Of a stretch of 64,000 nt of DNA, positions 1 to 13,915 are shown one piece after another. Position 1 is the stretch's first letter. Each line of letters opens with the position of its first letter. The translations under genes were made by a program, and so were the position numbers. Below the pieces are notes generated by a model, which saw nothing but the letters and a program-made list of their open reading frames with translations, had not been told where the DNA came from and did not search any database. This DNA comes from Calliopum simillimum (taxonomy: Eukaryota; Arthropoda; Insecta; Diptera; Lauxaniidae): the NCBI GenBank assembly GCA_951812925.1, contig OX638368.1:16803187-16867186 (forward strand). Reading direction: 5' to 3'.

Positions 1-1127
1 GGACAAGTTTTTGTCTTGCGTATTAATATATCGCTTATCTACTACAAGAACGGCACAAGTCAAAAAACTCGATTTTGCAGAAAATACGTTTGAAGTTTTA
101 AATTGAAAGTTATTCTGTTCTCAAACGGTGACCGTAAAAAATATTAATATTCAATTTTTACACAATCCGAAGCATGATATAACGAATAATTCTGCATCAT
201 TAACTCAAAATTCGCGTTTTTTTGAGTTTTGAGCCATTATGAAATGCTTTTATGTTATCTACAATAACGGCTTCATCACAATGTCTCAAAACATTTGATG
301 GAAGAATTCATCTTGTTTTTGTTCAGAGCTTGCAATATCTATCCCCAGTATTTATTAATTTTATTTATTTAATGATTTAACCAACTCGAAACCCATACAA
401 GGGCCATACATTGATAGGAGATTTGCAACGTTGTTCCATCAATAAGGTAATACTATATATTTAAACATATTCAAACATACTTAAAAATTTAGAAAACATT
501 TGAAAAGCAAAGGAATAATAAAAAACAAAATTTAAAAAATTACAAATGTTATCACAGAATAAATAAAACTAAAAAATATAAAATACTAAAATGCTAAAAA
601 AAAAAAAATAGTAATTAATAATTCTAACGATTCCTCACACACACACCTCCGGAGAAAAAGAAAATTAACATACAGACCATTATCATCGTTATATCAATTG
701 CGAGCGATCCCAAATTAGGGCAAACTAGAAATGGGAAAAATGTTCAAAGATAAGCCTCTTGAAGTAATTGGGAGGTAACGAGAATGGTTTTAGGGACGGT
801 GGCAAGTTATGACGAATATGCAAGTGACGGTTTCTTCTCATGTTGAGAAAAGAAAAGAAATAGGGTATATATGAAGGTTTGCTGATATTTCACACAGCAA
901 TAAAAGTAAAAAAGACATCGAACTCTTACAAAATTCTGAAAAGAACATCCTAAAAATCTGAACACATAATAAGAAATATGATTTCTAGGCCGTAAGTGAT
1001 AGACATACCTAAGCATGTGCATGTCACTAGCATTGATTCCAGAATATATTTCTAAGCCACAAAAAATATGAGGCATTAGAATAGCTTTTCCAAAAAGATG
1101 ACGTTATTTAAAAGGAAGTGAAAAGTT
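1..1127. other. Intergenic or intronic AT-rich DNA, no gene recognised
   Basis: No reading frame here resembles a known protein. The longest open stretch (about 807-1076, minus strand) is low-complexity and hydrophobic with no motif. A short CA run lies near 640 and A-runs near 600. If the Hph gene at 13916-14676 continues leftward, this is intronic or contains its far downstream part, but I see no dioxygenase exon. Confidence 0.5.
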
Positions 1128-1616
1128 TTAACTATATAGCCTATATAGACTCAAACTGACCCGAGAAATAACCTGGTTAATATTCCTATCAAATTTAAGT
1201 CCAGGCTCAATTATTATCCCAAGACAAGTTACGAAATCAGTTTTGCTTAAAAAGCAGTTATTAAAGGATATGCTGTCAAAAGTATCAACGCTATAAGAAT
1301 CACCAAAAGTAAGAATTTTAGAGTTAATTGAGATATAATTCTCACTAGCCGACCTAGTAACAGCTAACAGATCACTTTGAATTTCGCATCTGCAGTTAGC
1401 GAAGGAATAATTTGAGCTAGAGCTGTTAAATTGAATATCATCGGCCAAAATACGAACGGAACTTTTGTTGATAGAGGAAACGATATCATTGACATACAGC
1501 TTTAATAACAGCGGACCCAATAAAGTGCCCAAAGGTACACCACGAAACAAATTCAAAACACTGGATCTATCAACTCACAAACTGCGAACGGTTCGATAAT
1601 AAAGAAAACAGAAGTT
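1128..1616 (-). pseudogene. Non-LTR retrotransposon reverse transcriptase fragment
   Basis: The minus-strand translation contains the RT landmarks of jockey/CR1-type non-LTR elements: a strand-loop block RGVPLGTLLGPLL, then YVNDI, then an ADD catalytic box (LADDIQF, where most relatives have YADD or FADD). The upstream part, around 1560-1616, still reads LSNRSQFV in a neighbouring phase. The frame ends within the thumb region, after about 140 residues. No endonuclease, no RT N-terminal half and no 3' tail are present. This is a dead internal fragment of an ORF2-type protein. Clade assignment is not possible by eye. Confidence 0.75.
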
Positions 1617-3486
1617 TACAAGATGACTTACAGTTCCTGAATTATAGTTTTTTGAAAATCAACTTTCCTTCTACTTTTCACACTTGTGCGAAGCAGTTAG
1701 GATATCTCCTTAACTATAAGTAGTACGCAAACATTTCTCACATTTTTTGACAGGTAATTTTCCTAGTTACGAAAATGTAGTAACCGTTAGCGAGATAAGT
1801 ATTTGCTAAAAACTGATTTTCGCAATCTTTGACATTGCATAACTTTCTATTCACACACAATTTCCCAATGGATTTTTCACACTTTATTTTGCATGCATTA
1901 ATAGAGATTATTCCGGTAAAAAATTGTGTGTGCATAGAAAGTTAGTTTGAAAGTAGTGGTTTTGCGGTGTCGTTCGATAAGTCATAAGTTTTTTCCATTA
2001 TGAATAAGATTTCAAATTTCTATACAGAACAGTAAAAAAAAAAATAAAAAGTCATTGGTAAAACGGCGTGTTGCCTTATGAACACAAGTCCTTGTATCGA
2101 AACTAGACCCATTACTAAAATTCCTATTATACAAATCTTGTTTTTTTTTTTTTTTTTGAGCCACATGGCGCTGCGATTGTAATCAAATCTAATGAATTAA
2201 TCATAAATAGTTCTGGGTTAAACCGGGTTAACTCTTTTTCATGTGGAAATCATATTTTTAAAATACATCCAGGAGTTCCGAGCTGAAATTGATTGTAAAA
2301 AGAGCTATATTTCGCAAATTCGTATAGCCATATATATTTTCTTTTTGTTTCCTAATAAGCTATTTTCTCTGAAGAATAAAATAAATCGAGCCAAACTGTT
2401 CCATTTCATACTAGAAACCACATGTTGCACATGTACTCGCATATTTTTGCAAATGCTAAAAAATGTATTAAAAACAATTTACCGATTCTGCATATCCTCG
2501 CGAAGAAATTGCTCAGCATTTGATGGATGTGCAGAACGTTTAAAGAATGGGTTATGTTCCATATTCGGCTGCGCAATCATATTTTTAATTTTTGTTTATA
2601 TTTTATATTAAATTATTATTTTGAGCATGTAATTGTTTTTTCTTTTTAATATCACTAATAGGAACAGTGCACGATGTTTATGACTCAGACCACCAACAAT
2701 GACTGAAAGTCATATCGACGTGAGGTGAGTGATCACAGCTATAACAATATAATACTAGGAACGATTTGTGTTTAATAAAGTTGTCACTTTTCTGTTAAAA
2801 TTTTTATAAAAAATATATATTAACGTGCGATTGTAGTTTTCGCGTTTATGTGATTGTTCTTTATTACAGTTAGCTCTCTAGAAACAAGAGAATAAACTTA
2901 AGCCCGAGAAATTTCAAGAGAAACGCACTTTCAGCAAATATTTAAGTAATTTGGAGAAATTTTATGATTTATTTATGATTCTAGTAGACATAATTTAGTG
3001 GAATTTTATAATTAGAATTTTATAAATTTTTGCAAAAAAAAAAAATACCACGTTTATATCAAAAAAGCAGCGTTAGAAAGTGCGACCGTACGCATCAAAT
3101 GTTTGTTAATGAATGAATTCAGCAGTGAGAGCGAGCGACGATTAATGCTAAAAACACAGAGACGACATATAGACAGACGGCAGAGTTGAAGACGTAACGT
3201 GTGCAGGCGCACCACAAGTATAAATTTAGAAACACCACCGAAAAAACACACCAATAACAAAATGTAAATAACACAGGTCAACATTTTTTTTTTTTTGGAT
3301 ATTTTTTTTAATATACTAACCTAAAATGCTAGGAAAGTGGAGAGATCCGATTTGAAAAATTTCGATTTTTTGGTGAAAAAGAAAAATATCGATATTATTC
3401 AAAAAGGGTTTTTAGAAGAAAAAGAATAGATCTTTCAACAACCGTAATAAGATTTATGGCTTAAAATTAACTTCCTGTGTTATATA
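1617..3486. other. Non-coding AT-rich DNA, no gene recognised
   Basis: Open frames at 2243-2611 (plus, 122 codons) and 3054-3284 (minus) have no recognisable motif and look like chance frames in AT-rich DNA. T-runs occur near 2140 and 3285. Confidence 0.45.
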
Positions 3487-5321
3487 GGGTAAACCAGGGA
3501 TATGTGGCACCCCCGGATAATATGGCATCCCTTTCAATTTCAATACCTGCAGCTTTCATAGCATTTAAATATGAACACAGTTTAATTTAGCTGCGTGAGA
3601 GACTTCGTGGTGAGTAGTTCGTTTAGCTGCAGTTGCAATATGTAATTGATTGTGTGTGGGATTGTATTGGGAATGTAATCGACTGACTTTTGTTTTATAT
3701 ATATTTCGAGAAGCAGCATAGCGGTGGTGCATATATTTATTAAAACAAACAGAATTGAATGCAATTTCGTTTCTGAATGAATGTTTATTCGTTTCGTGGC
3801 ATTTTTACTCGGTATGTACCGAAAAAGAGAAATGGCACCCCATTACTACGGATCATATGGTTCTGGTGCCAGTTCTCCATTCACACCTCCCGGGAAGATA
3901 GGGACAACCTCGACTTGGAGTCACTGAAAATTTTTTGATGAGGTTTTGTTCGTTTATCTCTCCTGAGTTGGTAACTGTAAAAACGAAAATCCCGACTCGT
4001 CCTTCTTGCAATTAAACTGAGTTTAATTCCTTTTTTACGAGGCAAGTTTGAATTACTAATATTATAGTGACCTCGAAGTCATGGAAGTGAAATTTTTTTA
4101 ATGAAGTTTTGTTCGTTTATTTGCTCAGAGTCGGAACATAAGAACATTAAATCGGAATAGTTCCTTATTGCGAATAAGCCGAGCTTAAGCGCCTTTTTTC
4201 TTTGTATGTTTAAACTATTAATATTTAATCGACCTCGAAATACTGGCAGTGAAAACTTTTGAAGAGGATTTGTTCAATAAGTTTGCTTAAGTGGGATAAG
4301 GTGAAAAAATTAGTCAAAACAACTCCTTCTTGGGCAGAAATCGGCTTTAAGCACCCTTTTTGCCCCTACATTTTGAATAAAACATACTACTTTTAACTCG
4401 CAATAACTAAGCTCAGTCATTTTTTTTTCAGATGGGTATATAGAGAAATGTTCACGGTACATACATATAAATATTTTCATCAAATGTTTTAGAAAACCAA
4501 TGATTATTGATTGATAAATAAGCGCAAAATCCTATGTTTTGTCAGAAAAATTTTTATATTTTTTATATTAAATTCATAAATTAGTTTGCTTTTGTAGACA
4601 TGTACAGCACTTAACACTTGGATATCATTATCATCGCGATTGTCAGATACTTTATATCTAGTCCATATTAACAGAAAGTCGAAATGCACTGATCCAAAAG
4701 CCTCTTCGCTATAGCTTCTGAGCCCGATGATGCATGTACAGCACTTAACACTTGGATATCATTATCATCGCGATTGTCAGATGCGTTATAGCTAGTCCAT
4801 ATTGCCAGAAAGTCGAAATGCACTGATCCAAAAGCCTGTTCGCTATAGAATCCGAGTCCCTTTCATGTTTGCTGTATGCTTTTCTGTCGTAACAGATATG
4901 TTGATTTAAAAAAAAAAAAACAATTTTTGATATCAGCATTAACATTCAAATGCACCTTTTTGTCTTTTATATACTTAGTTTAACATTGTAGACTTAAATA
5001 TATTTGAATAGAAAAACGCAACCAAAGAAGACTTATAAACGCAAGTTGGTAACTAGCTATGCTTCTTCCGATTAAGCTGATGGAAATGTTGTATTGCAAG
5101 ATGAATCTGATGGGCTTAAAGATTTCGGCGAAAATGAATGCGTTGTATGCGGAGAACAGAAAGAACAAACCGCTAAGAGAGACGATTGGATCCAATGATG
5201 TGCTGTTTATGGATACATGAAAAATGTGCATCATATGTGAACACATGCAACAATTGTGGCAAAAAAAACCCAAAAGTCACTTAGGGTGCCATATCACCCA
5301 TGATAGGTGCCATATCACCCT
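3487..5321 (+). mobile_element. Decayed pogo/Tigger-like DNA transposon
   Basis: The left end carries GGGATATGTGGCACC and, about 30 bp in, ATATGGCATCCC. The right end carries the reverse complement twice (GGTGCCATATCACCC at about 5284-5300 and again at 5305-5320). Terminal and subterminal inverted repeats of one GATATGGCACC motif therefore bound 1.8 kb. Just inside the right end, around 5125-5275, the plus strand reads a degenerate cysteine-rich tail (ECVVCGEQ..DDWIQ..CAVYGY) like the zinc-binding C-terminus of pogo/Tigger-type transposases, broken by stops. Two near-identical copies of about 110 bp lie at 4600-4700 and 4738-4850. Exact ends and target duplication (TA expected) are uncertain. 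Confidence 0.5.
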
Positions 5322-5434
5322 TAGTCTCGGATGATTTTGCACTTCATAGCATTTTTTTGTAATGAAGAAAAACATATTTACCCTGCAGTGGTCAGAATGC
5401 AAAAACTAGAAAGAGTGAAGCTTGGAAGCTTGTA

Positions 5435-5702
5435 AGGGGCCGTTCACATATTACATAACGCAATTTCCGACCAATTTTTACCCCCCACTCCCCGGTCGTA
5501 ACGCATCCTAACAATACGTACGACCCCCTCCCGCCGAGTAACGTAACAAATCTTAATTTTGGTAATTTGAATTTGAATTCTTTGTCGCATAAAATTTTAC
5601 GTAACGTAGTTGATGACCCCTCCTACCCCCATGTAACACTTAGTAACAAATCGTATGACCCACGCTCCCCCTGACCCGTTACGTAATATGTGAACGGTCC
5701 CT
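5435..5702. mobile_element. 268-bp MITE with about 26-bp terminal inverted repeats
   Basis: The left end AGGGGCCGTTCACATATTAC and the right end, read in reverse complement AGGGACCGTTCACATATTAC, match at all but one of these positions and continue for about 26 bp. The interior has C-rich blocks (ACCCCCCACTCCCC, GACCCCCTCCCGCC) alternating with GTAACGTAAC motifs. Elements with this GGGCCGTTCACA terminus are common non-autonomous DNA transposons in insect genomes. I am not sure of the superfamily, and no coding capacity is visible. Confidence 0.75.
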
Positions 5703-5793
5703 AACGTTGCCGATTATACACTTTAACTGGGAAAACTTCAATGTTGAATCTTCAACACAAAACATTTCGTAAATTTGGATTGCACAAAAAAAG

Positions 5794-8548
5794 TATGCCT
5801 TTACCGTGGAATAAAATCCCACTTCTCTTTATGAGCTAAACTAATTTATTTTACTTCAAAAAGCTGCCTTTCACACATTCATACACCACCAGCGGAAAAT
5901 ACTTAAAATTCTTTTGCCGCGTTACGCCTTTACCGTGTATATTTTGAAATTTACTATGAAAAATCACATGGAAAATTTAAATGTAATTTCCATGCTTTTT
6001 TTAATCCTTTAACGATTATTATGGCAACTATAAATTATTTCAAACATTTGCGGCCTCGGAAGAAGACTTTTTTTTAGTAAAAATTATATAAAATTGTCCA
6101 TAATCGCCCAAGCAGTCCTCTTAAAAGTATGGAATTAGTACTCTAGTTCACAAGTTCTCTGTTAATTAGTGTATATGGTATAAAAATTAATTTTTCATAT
6201 TTCACTCAAAAACGCACGCACACACACACAAACGTATGAAAGAAAACAACAACAAAAAAGCCGATGACGGCGCACAGTGGCTTGTTGTGGCCTTTCTCGT
6301 TGCAAAAATCATAACTTCTGAACCATTTAAGATATTTTAGCTATGTTTTAGGTTATGAATAGAAAATTCTCCTAGCTATTATGACCCCCAAATTTCGTTT
6401 TGATTGCATTGCAATATTTTCGTTTTGATTGCATTGCAATATTGTGTTGAAGTTTCTGTTAATAAAAGTCCCGGAATAGAAAATATTTTGGAAGCTGAAC
6501 GTTAAATCAAAAAAGAAAAAACACATGTCCAATAATTTTAAAAGTTTTTTTTTTTTTCATTTTCTTACGGATTCAGATTTTACGTGAAAAAATACGATAA
6601 TTTTGTCTGAAAAATATTCTCCTATTCTGTCTAGATGGCGCTGTTATCGACAAAAATAAACTTATGTATTCAATACTTCATGAAAGGTGCTTTTATATCC
6701 ATAGGTTTTTACATAAAAGTGCCTCTAACACAAAGGGTGGCAAAATCCTTGCAAATGTATTCAACCTAAATATGAAGAATTTTTCTTACAAATTAAATTT
6801 TTTCGTTAACTTTAAAATTCACTCAACTTTGAGAGACTGTAGAAACCAGACCGCTAGCCCGAATTGGTTAAAAGTTTCAAGTTCTTTAGCTCCTATCCGA
6901 TGCCAATATCAAATTTGTATAAGAGACCCACTGCAAAATTGATTTTTGTAACGTCTTTTCGTAAAATGAGCCATTGTGCGGCATGCCAACTTCAATGGTA
7001 TTAGTTGTTATCATTTTTTGTGTATAAACCTGATGACTTCTCCATTCGCCTTATTGTTCTCCTTCACTGTAGTAGGTAGATCGATAGATGGCACAACGCT
7101 GCTATATACGATTTGTGTGTTATTATTAATACAGTTGTTGTATTTGTTGTTGTTTTTGTTGCTCTCTAATACGTTTTATTGTTAGATTCGTAGTCGTCGT
7201 TGGCGGCGGCATGCAAGCAAGCACGTAGCGCACAGATTCAAATGTTTTTGTTATTGCTTTCTTATAAATTTTAACGATACCTCATGAAATATTATTTTGG
7301 AAATTAAATTTTGTAAATAAAAAACATTGGAGAAGGAAGGAAGAGCAACATATATGTAAGTAAGTACTGAAAAAATGAAAGAGCAAAAAGAATTTATTCT
7401 GAAATGGGTCAACAACCAAATTCAAAGCCGCAAGAAATCGCAAATGTGGTAAGATTAGGCAATCTACTTACGAAGCGATAAAGCAACACCATAGTGTTAA
7501 TATTATTAAATAATTAAATTTCCGTATATCGGTGATAAATACAAAAAGTTCTTGTTGGATTATTTCTGTTTTTGTGCTGGTTCCACAGTTTATGCCATGG
7601 ATAGATATAAAGTTCTTATACAAACGACCTTGTGAATGTTGGAGTCTTCAGTGTTTTGTTTAATAATCGCCGACTGGTCGAACATAAATTAAGGTATAAT
7701 TTGCATGTGTAGTTTGTTTACATTTCTTTTATGTGTTTGTGATGTGCAAACACAGGTAGTTCTCGCAGCTGTTGATAGCTCTCTAGTTCCAATGGTGGTT
7801 GTTCATTTTTTTTTAATTTGAAAAGTAATAAGGAATAGTAAAGTCAAAACCAGCTGCGTATCAAATAAGAGAAATGAAACTGAAATGTGCAAAATTGTAA
7901 CACAACATTAAGGAGATTCAGGTATTTAATCAATTTCCTAATGAAACCAATGAAAAGTAGGAAAAAATTATACATTTTTAAATTAAACCTCTTTTAAACT
8001 CATTTATGGCGATTGTATCCAGAAAAAGAGTGTCAAATGTTAAAAAATAACAATTCTGTTCTTTAATTACATATGTATGTGCAGTAATTAAACAAAATAT
8101 TTAATAAATTTATATAAAACTAAAAGAAAAAGGAAAACATAACGATGTTTCAACATAAAATAAAATTATTTTTTATATAGTTCCGCTTTTTTTGTTAAAA
8201 AAAAACCATAATTAAAAGTGTTTTTGTATAGTTCATTCGAAATGGGAAAAAAAGGGAGATTCTAAAAAAGCCATAATTTTTCCCAGAAATAAAAGCAAAA
8301 AATAGTCTTATTCTGAGGCCGCAAACAATTGAAATAGATTTAAACGTAATATAGTACAAATTTTAAATCACCTGGAAAATATATTTTTATTTTCTATGTA
8401 ATTGTCTATAGTTAATTTCAAAATATTGCAAAATGTCCACGGTGAAGGCGTGATACGGTAAAGGATTTTGCACTAAATAAATAATTTTTTTCCACTCATA
8501 GTGGTCTGTATGTATAAAAGACATATTTTATGCCACGGTAAAGGTATA
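5794..8548. mobile_element. Possible 2.75 kb DNA transposon bounded by inverted repeats
   Basis: TATGCCTTTACCGTGG at the left (5794) recurs inverted as CCACGGTAAAGGTATA at the right, ending 8548; 22 of 24 terminal bases match. A second inner copy of the motif (ACGCCTTTACCGTG near 5925, inverted near 8440) repeats the arrangement seen in the pogo-like elements of this window, with subterminal copies of one motif. No transposase is recognisable between them. A GC-richer patch with GGCGGCGGC lies at 7190-7240 and could be foreign to the element. Confidence 0.45.
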
Positions 8549-11500
8549 CAATCAAAATTTACGCAATCAAAATTTAATTACTAATTTTTCACGACGAAAA
8601 CAATAATTCAGAAATACGAATGTACTTTTTAATGTTTAGCTTTAATTATTGAGTTTGAAGGGTAGGTGAGTCAAATTAAATGCAAATTGATCAAAACTTA
8701 AGGAAAAAATTTTTCTCCAGTCATAGTGTAAATTGTGCAACTTTACAAGCTTTAAATCATTCAAATAATTTGTTTAGTAGTAATATGTACTTACATAAAG
8801 TTTTCGGAAACTTCCTAGTTTTTGAAAATTATTGGGGCGCAATTTTACGACTTTTTTATGGAATCGGCCAAAAATCGTCAACGTAACGCAGTGGGAGCAA
8901 AAGGCCAATCTAGCAGCATTTATTTTAAGTTTTGTTATTAAGAATTGCAGAAAATTTTATTTACGTACCTTTTCTCAATACCCCTATGAGCTTTTTAGTA
9001 ATTTTTGTTTTGATTTATGAGATTTTTATGAGAAGCTGCGAGTTTTCAAACTTCACTTATATTTTCTAAATGAAAATAAAATTTTCTCACTTTTTTGAAT
9101 AGTTCTTTGCATTGGCTACAAAATCGTTATTAATTTGTTTTATTTTATCTGTACTAGCTTAAATTGTAAGTACCTATAGGTTTGTATTAAATAAAACACA
9201 AGTCGATGGTATGTGTTTGTTTGTTTGTTTGTTATTAAGAAATTATAGTGCAAATTAACCACTGTGTCAATTTATTTTTAGTAGACTACACTAGTCTTCT
9301 GTGGTGTACAACTTGTCCTATTCAGTCGTATTCGGGCTGATTTTTATTTTTCTTGTTAATATGGTTTCTTATGACTGTGGAATACCCAAAATCCCCCAGT
9401 TCCTGCCACCCTTTGGATGGTCAATTTATCGAAACATATAGTATGTTCATTAACCTTAGTACTAAAATTGTAATAAAAATAGTACTTTTTGCCAAATACT
9501 TTATGCTAATAACCTGATTCATTACCTTTCTAAAGTTGGTCCAACTATGAAAATCGGTTAGGAAATGTCGAAGTTATGGACATTTTTGTGAAGCTGCATC
9601 GTATGATTAAATGTTCTGTGATGCTGAAAAAGTTATGATTCCGAAACCGTTAGAGATATTGTCTTGATTTTGGATTCGTGTGAAACGTAATTTGGTTTTC
9701 TTTTCAAAAAAAATATTTTGGAAGATCACAAAACTAGGCCACTAAACCTTTTTTGTAATCTTGTACTGAACCAGTACTAAAAATAGTACGTTTTGTCAAG
9801 TAGTAGAAAACCTACTTTATGCTTATAGCCTGATTCAATACCTTATCAAAATAGGTCTGAACATGAAAATCGGTTAAGAAATATCGAAGTAATGGACAAT
9901 TTTTGTGAAACAGTATTTATCATTATTTGCCGATTTTGTCATATTTCCCACCCCCTCAAAATTCCTAAAAAATTGGGAAAAATCTTGTATGTTTTGCTAT
10001 TTTTATTAGATTTAGCCTAAAATTAAACCATGTACTAAATTTCAGTGGTATCCGAGATGGATAACCCAAATCTTGTTACGGTTGGAATGGAATATTTCAT
10101 TGTGAAAGGGGCGACAAAAGTAATGCAGTAATAGCAGACAGTTAAGGAATAAGGTGGCAATAAGCCAATCATCCAGATGTTTTGCGACAAACAGTAAAAA
10201 ATGCCATAAATCAAGCAGAAATGTGCATTATCTCAAGAGGTGGTCATTTGTCCGACACAACAAAATGCCATTAATTCTACACCTTTGAGTAAACTTTCTT
10301 TGAAAATAAAGTACAAATGTTTTCATTTTTAGCAAAATAAGAGCCAATTCATTTTATAAAATTAGTTTTGTTCCTCCTTATATAGGCAAGTATGAAAAAC
10401 TTCGTACAACAACAAAAAAAAATGCTAGAAAGACATAACTTCTTGTGTCAACTCATGTACCGAATTTGGTCTTGATAGCTCTCTTTGTTCGGAAGTTATT
10501 AATTAAATTCCACTAGATAACCCAGTCCTCCCTCTGTACTTAGTAGAGAAAAACAGCAAGTACATTTTTCAAGTTTTGAAATAGATTTTATAAAATTTTG
10601 TATTAAAATAATTTTGCTACTCTTCTAAAGATAACAATATTATATACAATGTAGGAAATAACACAAAACTAGAAAAAAGTGACTTAGTTTGGAATGAACG
10701 ACATATATGTATTAAGCAATATGTGATGTTCCACAGGAAAAGGGACAAGAACACATTTCTGATGAGAAACCATCGATTTATTAGCAGTTATAAAAGTGAA
10801 AAAAATTTAAGTTGAAACTTTTGCAAGGAGTCACGTACCAATGTTAGTATCACTAAATTCCTCTTACACGAATTAGGTAACAACAGTCGGTCTAAACAAA
10901 AAAAAAAAAAGTGGAGAAAAAAACCATAACAGTGCAATGAATGTCAAGTTTACATTGAGTAAAATATAGTTGTGATTTACAAATATTTACATATGTATGT
11001 AGATAAAAAATATAAGCCTGAATGTTTTTATTAGATAATTATTATGTGACTTTTTTCTGAAGTTACAAAGTTTTTACACAGACACATAAACGCGAAATTA
11101 CGCATTACATTTTATAATGATTGTAATAATTTTTCAACATATTACTCATTTCCAGGAAAAATTACAATTTGCGAATTTATGACAAACAAATGCGCAGCAA
11201 AGCCAATACATGCTACATTATTTTATAGCGATATAACAACGGCAAATACATTTGCAAAAAAAATAATTGAGTTTTCTACATAAAAAAAAGAAAAAATGCA
11301 CTTTGTTTTCAAGTTACCTACGTTAAAAAAAAAAACCTACATTATTGTTGAATATTTTATCTTATAAAAATCGGTTTTAATGTTTCTGAGTATTCAGCAG
11401 AAGTTAGTAGCTGCAAAAGCAGAAAATGTAATCTAATCGCAATGCAAATATTTGATTATCGCAGTAAATTAACAGCTGTATTAAAAAATAAACCAAATGG

Positions 11501-12207
11501 TTAACTTAGGGAAATGACGCACAATACGTACACAACACACTCACGTAGTATTTAATCAAGATTTTATTATACTGCACTCATATCAGATGAGAAGATTTAA
11601 AGGTAATAATTTTTGCTTCAAAAATAGTGAATCTACAATATATAACGCAATGTTGTATAAAGTGGATAGCTTTTCTTAATTCATACAGTAATCAGTGATT
11701 CCAAATTATATCGAAATTTTTGCGCATTTTTATGTGCGAAAATAATAAATTGTTTATAATGTGGTAATTAGTTATGTACATAGGCGCACATTCAGATAGT
11801 TTTTTTATTTAGGGGAGCTTTTGAAACAAAAAATTCGTTGTTTTTTGTCCTTTTTTTCATGACTTTTCACATTATTTTTGGATGTTATAATATTAATCAA
11901 TTTTACATTCCCAAGGGTAATAATATCAAGCGCTTCTTCAGAAAGCTTTTTTAAAGCACTTCGTCTCACAAAAATTTACAAGCGCGTACACTATGATTGT
12001 TTGTAAGGCTGCAGTAAGCATTTGACAAAATATAAAAACCAAAATTTGTTTAATGTAAACACAAATTTCACTTCACACATCAAAGCTTAATGTGCTAGAA
12101 GTTTGAGATAAATCTATCTCTTAACCATGGACCTCCAATTTCGAATCCCAGCACGATTGGTTGTTTTGTTTTTTCCTTTTTGAAATTATGATAATACACA
12201 ATCGAGA
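8549..12207. other. Non-coding DNA with a diverged direct duplication
   Basis: No protein-like frame. About 120 bp at 9470-9590 recurs diverged in the same orientation at 9779-9905; both copies contain TGAAAATCGGTTA and ATCGAAGT/GTCGAAGT-type blocks. T- and A-runs are frequent. On the minus strand this could be intron of the Hph gene. Confidence 0.4.
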
Positions 12208-12306
12208 AAGTGGTGGCAAGAGTTAAAAGTCATCGCAAAGGATCGTGACAAATCGAGACGTTTCATTTTGGTCTTATGCTACTCCTAGGAGTTGCATGAG
12301 AAAGGC
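12208..12306 (+). mobile_element. 3' scrap of a non-LTR retrotransposon (family B)
   Basis: About 100 bp matches the C-terminal coding end of the LINE remnant at 24664-25003: GTGGCAAGAG, AAAGTCATCGCAA, GGATCGTGACAAAT, then a TATGCT.CTCCTAGGAGTT end. It is diverged and 5'-truncated. Confidence 0.65.
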
Positions 12307-13915
12307 CGTTGACAGCTTCACATTTTTTTTTTTTTTTTTAAATTAAATGAAAATAATTTGTAGAGTATGTGATTCTCCATAAGAGATTCTCGCACTTGTT
12401 ATCATTCGATACACCATTCTTTAGTTATCGCAATCTGAAAATTAACACAATTGTATATACGTGTCAAAAGAAACACGACTAAAATCTATAAAAAAAAAAA
12501 AAAAAATTTGTTTAATCTACAGATTTTACACGTCTGCAAAATAGAGTTCGTGGCCTGATGTGCTAACAAGTTGGTAATGTATTTCTATCCCATGGACCCA
12601 CAAGAAGTAGTTCTTTTTTATGAGAGAACACTTACCGCAGCTACAAAATCCTTTTTTTTCGGAATACTGCGGTAAACAAAAATAATGGGTAATCACGGAG
12701 TGGAAGCACTTCTGGCTGAAAAAGAAGCAGTTCAGAAAGCCATTTCTTCCTTTAGTTAGTTTTATCTCATACAGAACAATGTGAAAAAATTATTTGAAAT
12801 AAATTTCGCACTTTATTCTTCAAATACCAAGATTTTTAATTCAACTAAATTGAAATATCTTCTTGCATGCAGAGTTTTTTGTATGATACTGAATCATTGC
12901 AAAGCATATAACTATAATTGATGATTCCAATGCATGCTATAAGTTGTTAGCAATGCCGCAGGCAAGTGTTTTCCTATTTTTTAATTTCGGGGGCTTTAAG
13001 TCCCGAACTTCCCCATGATTGCGCGCTGGCTAATGTTTTATTTATATTTTCAGATTTGTGATTTTTATCAATTTTGCCTATAACAAATATAAGCTTTAGA
13101 GCTTTTGATTTTTAAACCCATACACCAAATTTACATTAAAACAATAAACAAAACAATTTAAAACTTTTATTGCTTCAAATTTCAGCATTTTCACAGAATT
13201 TGCGTGATATTGCAGCTCATTTTGTAAAAAAAAAATCGCAAAAACCAAGACATCAGCATATTATACATCTACGAATCGCCGATTCTGTTTAAAAATCACA
13301 AGCAAGCGATGATTTATTTTACGTTTAACGCGAATATGCAAGCCAAGCAATTTCTAAACATTCGAATGGTTTTTGTTTTTTGTGTTTTAAACACAGAAAC
13401 ACAGAAAAAAATACAAAAGAAAAGGGCATATAAAAGGAATATAGCAAAAAACGGCCTTTGATTTTCTATATTAAGTAGTTCCACTTTCTTGTTACCAAAG
13501 AGTTCCTTTAAATACTTTTATTAACAGCCCTATGGCGTTAAGGTTCATGCTAAGTTGACGAATCAAGAAAATCTCTTAATCGATGAGTTGCACGATAAAA
13601 AGTAATAGGATATCTTTATCAGAGAATGGAGTATATTCCTGAGAAGGAATTTCTAGATAAATTTCTGATAAGGCTCAATAATTTAATATTTTGCGCAAGA
13701 TAACGCAATAATATTTGAAGGGGGCCCCATTCGTCTGATTACTCATCAGAATCCAAGACAATTCGCCGATGCTGTCCCTACAATGTAGCTCAAATCAGTA
13801 AATAAGTACATAGTTCTTAATGGCAGTCTAAGTTAATGCTGAAAAAAATAGTCATTCTTTTGGATCCAACCAAACTTAGCTCAAGCGAATGTATTTTAAT
13901 AAAAACAAATCATAC
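12307..13915. other. Probable intron of the Hph gene (minus strand), no exon seen
   Basis: This stretch begins directly at the splice donor of the MYND exon and runs downstream on the minus strand. I searched for a following exon of a 2-oxoglutarate/Fe(II) dioxygenase and found none. A T-run lies at 12325-12340. A 20-40 bp block resembling GATAAGGC-type repeats near 14870-15060 and 20230-20320 occurs around 13600-13680. Confidence 0.5.

Noticed and set aside
2243..2611. 122-codon plus-strand open frame
   Set aside because: No recognisable domain, AT-driven composition and no splice or expression evidence.
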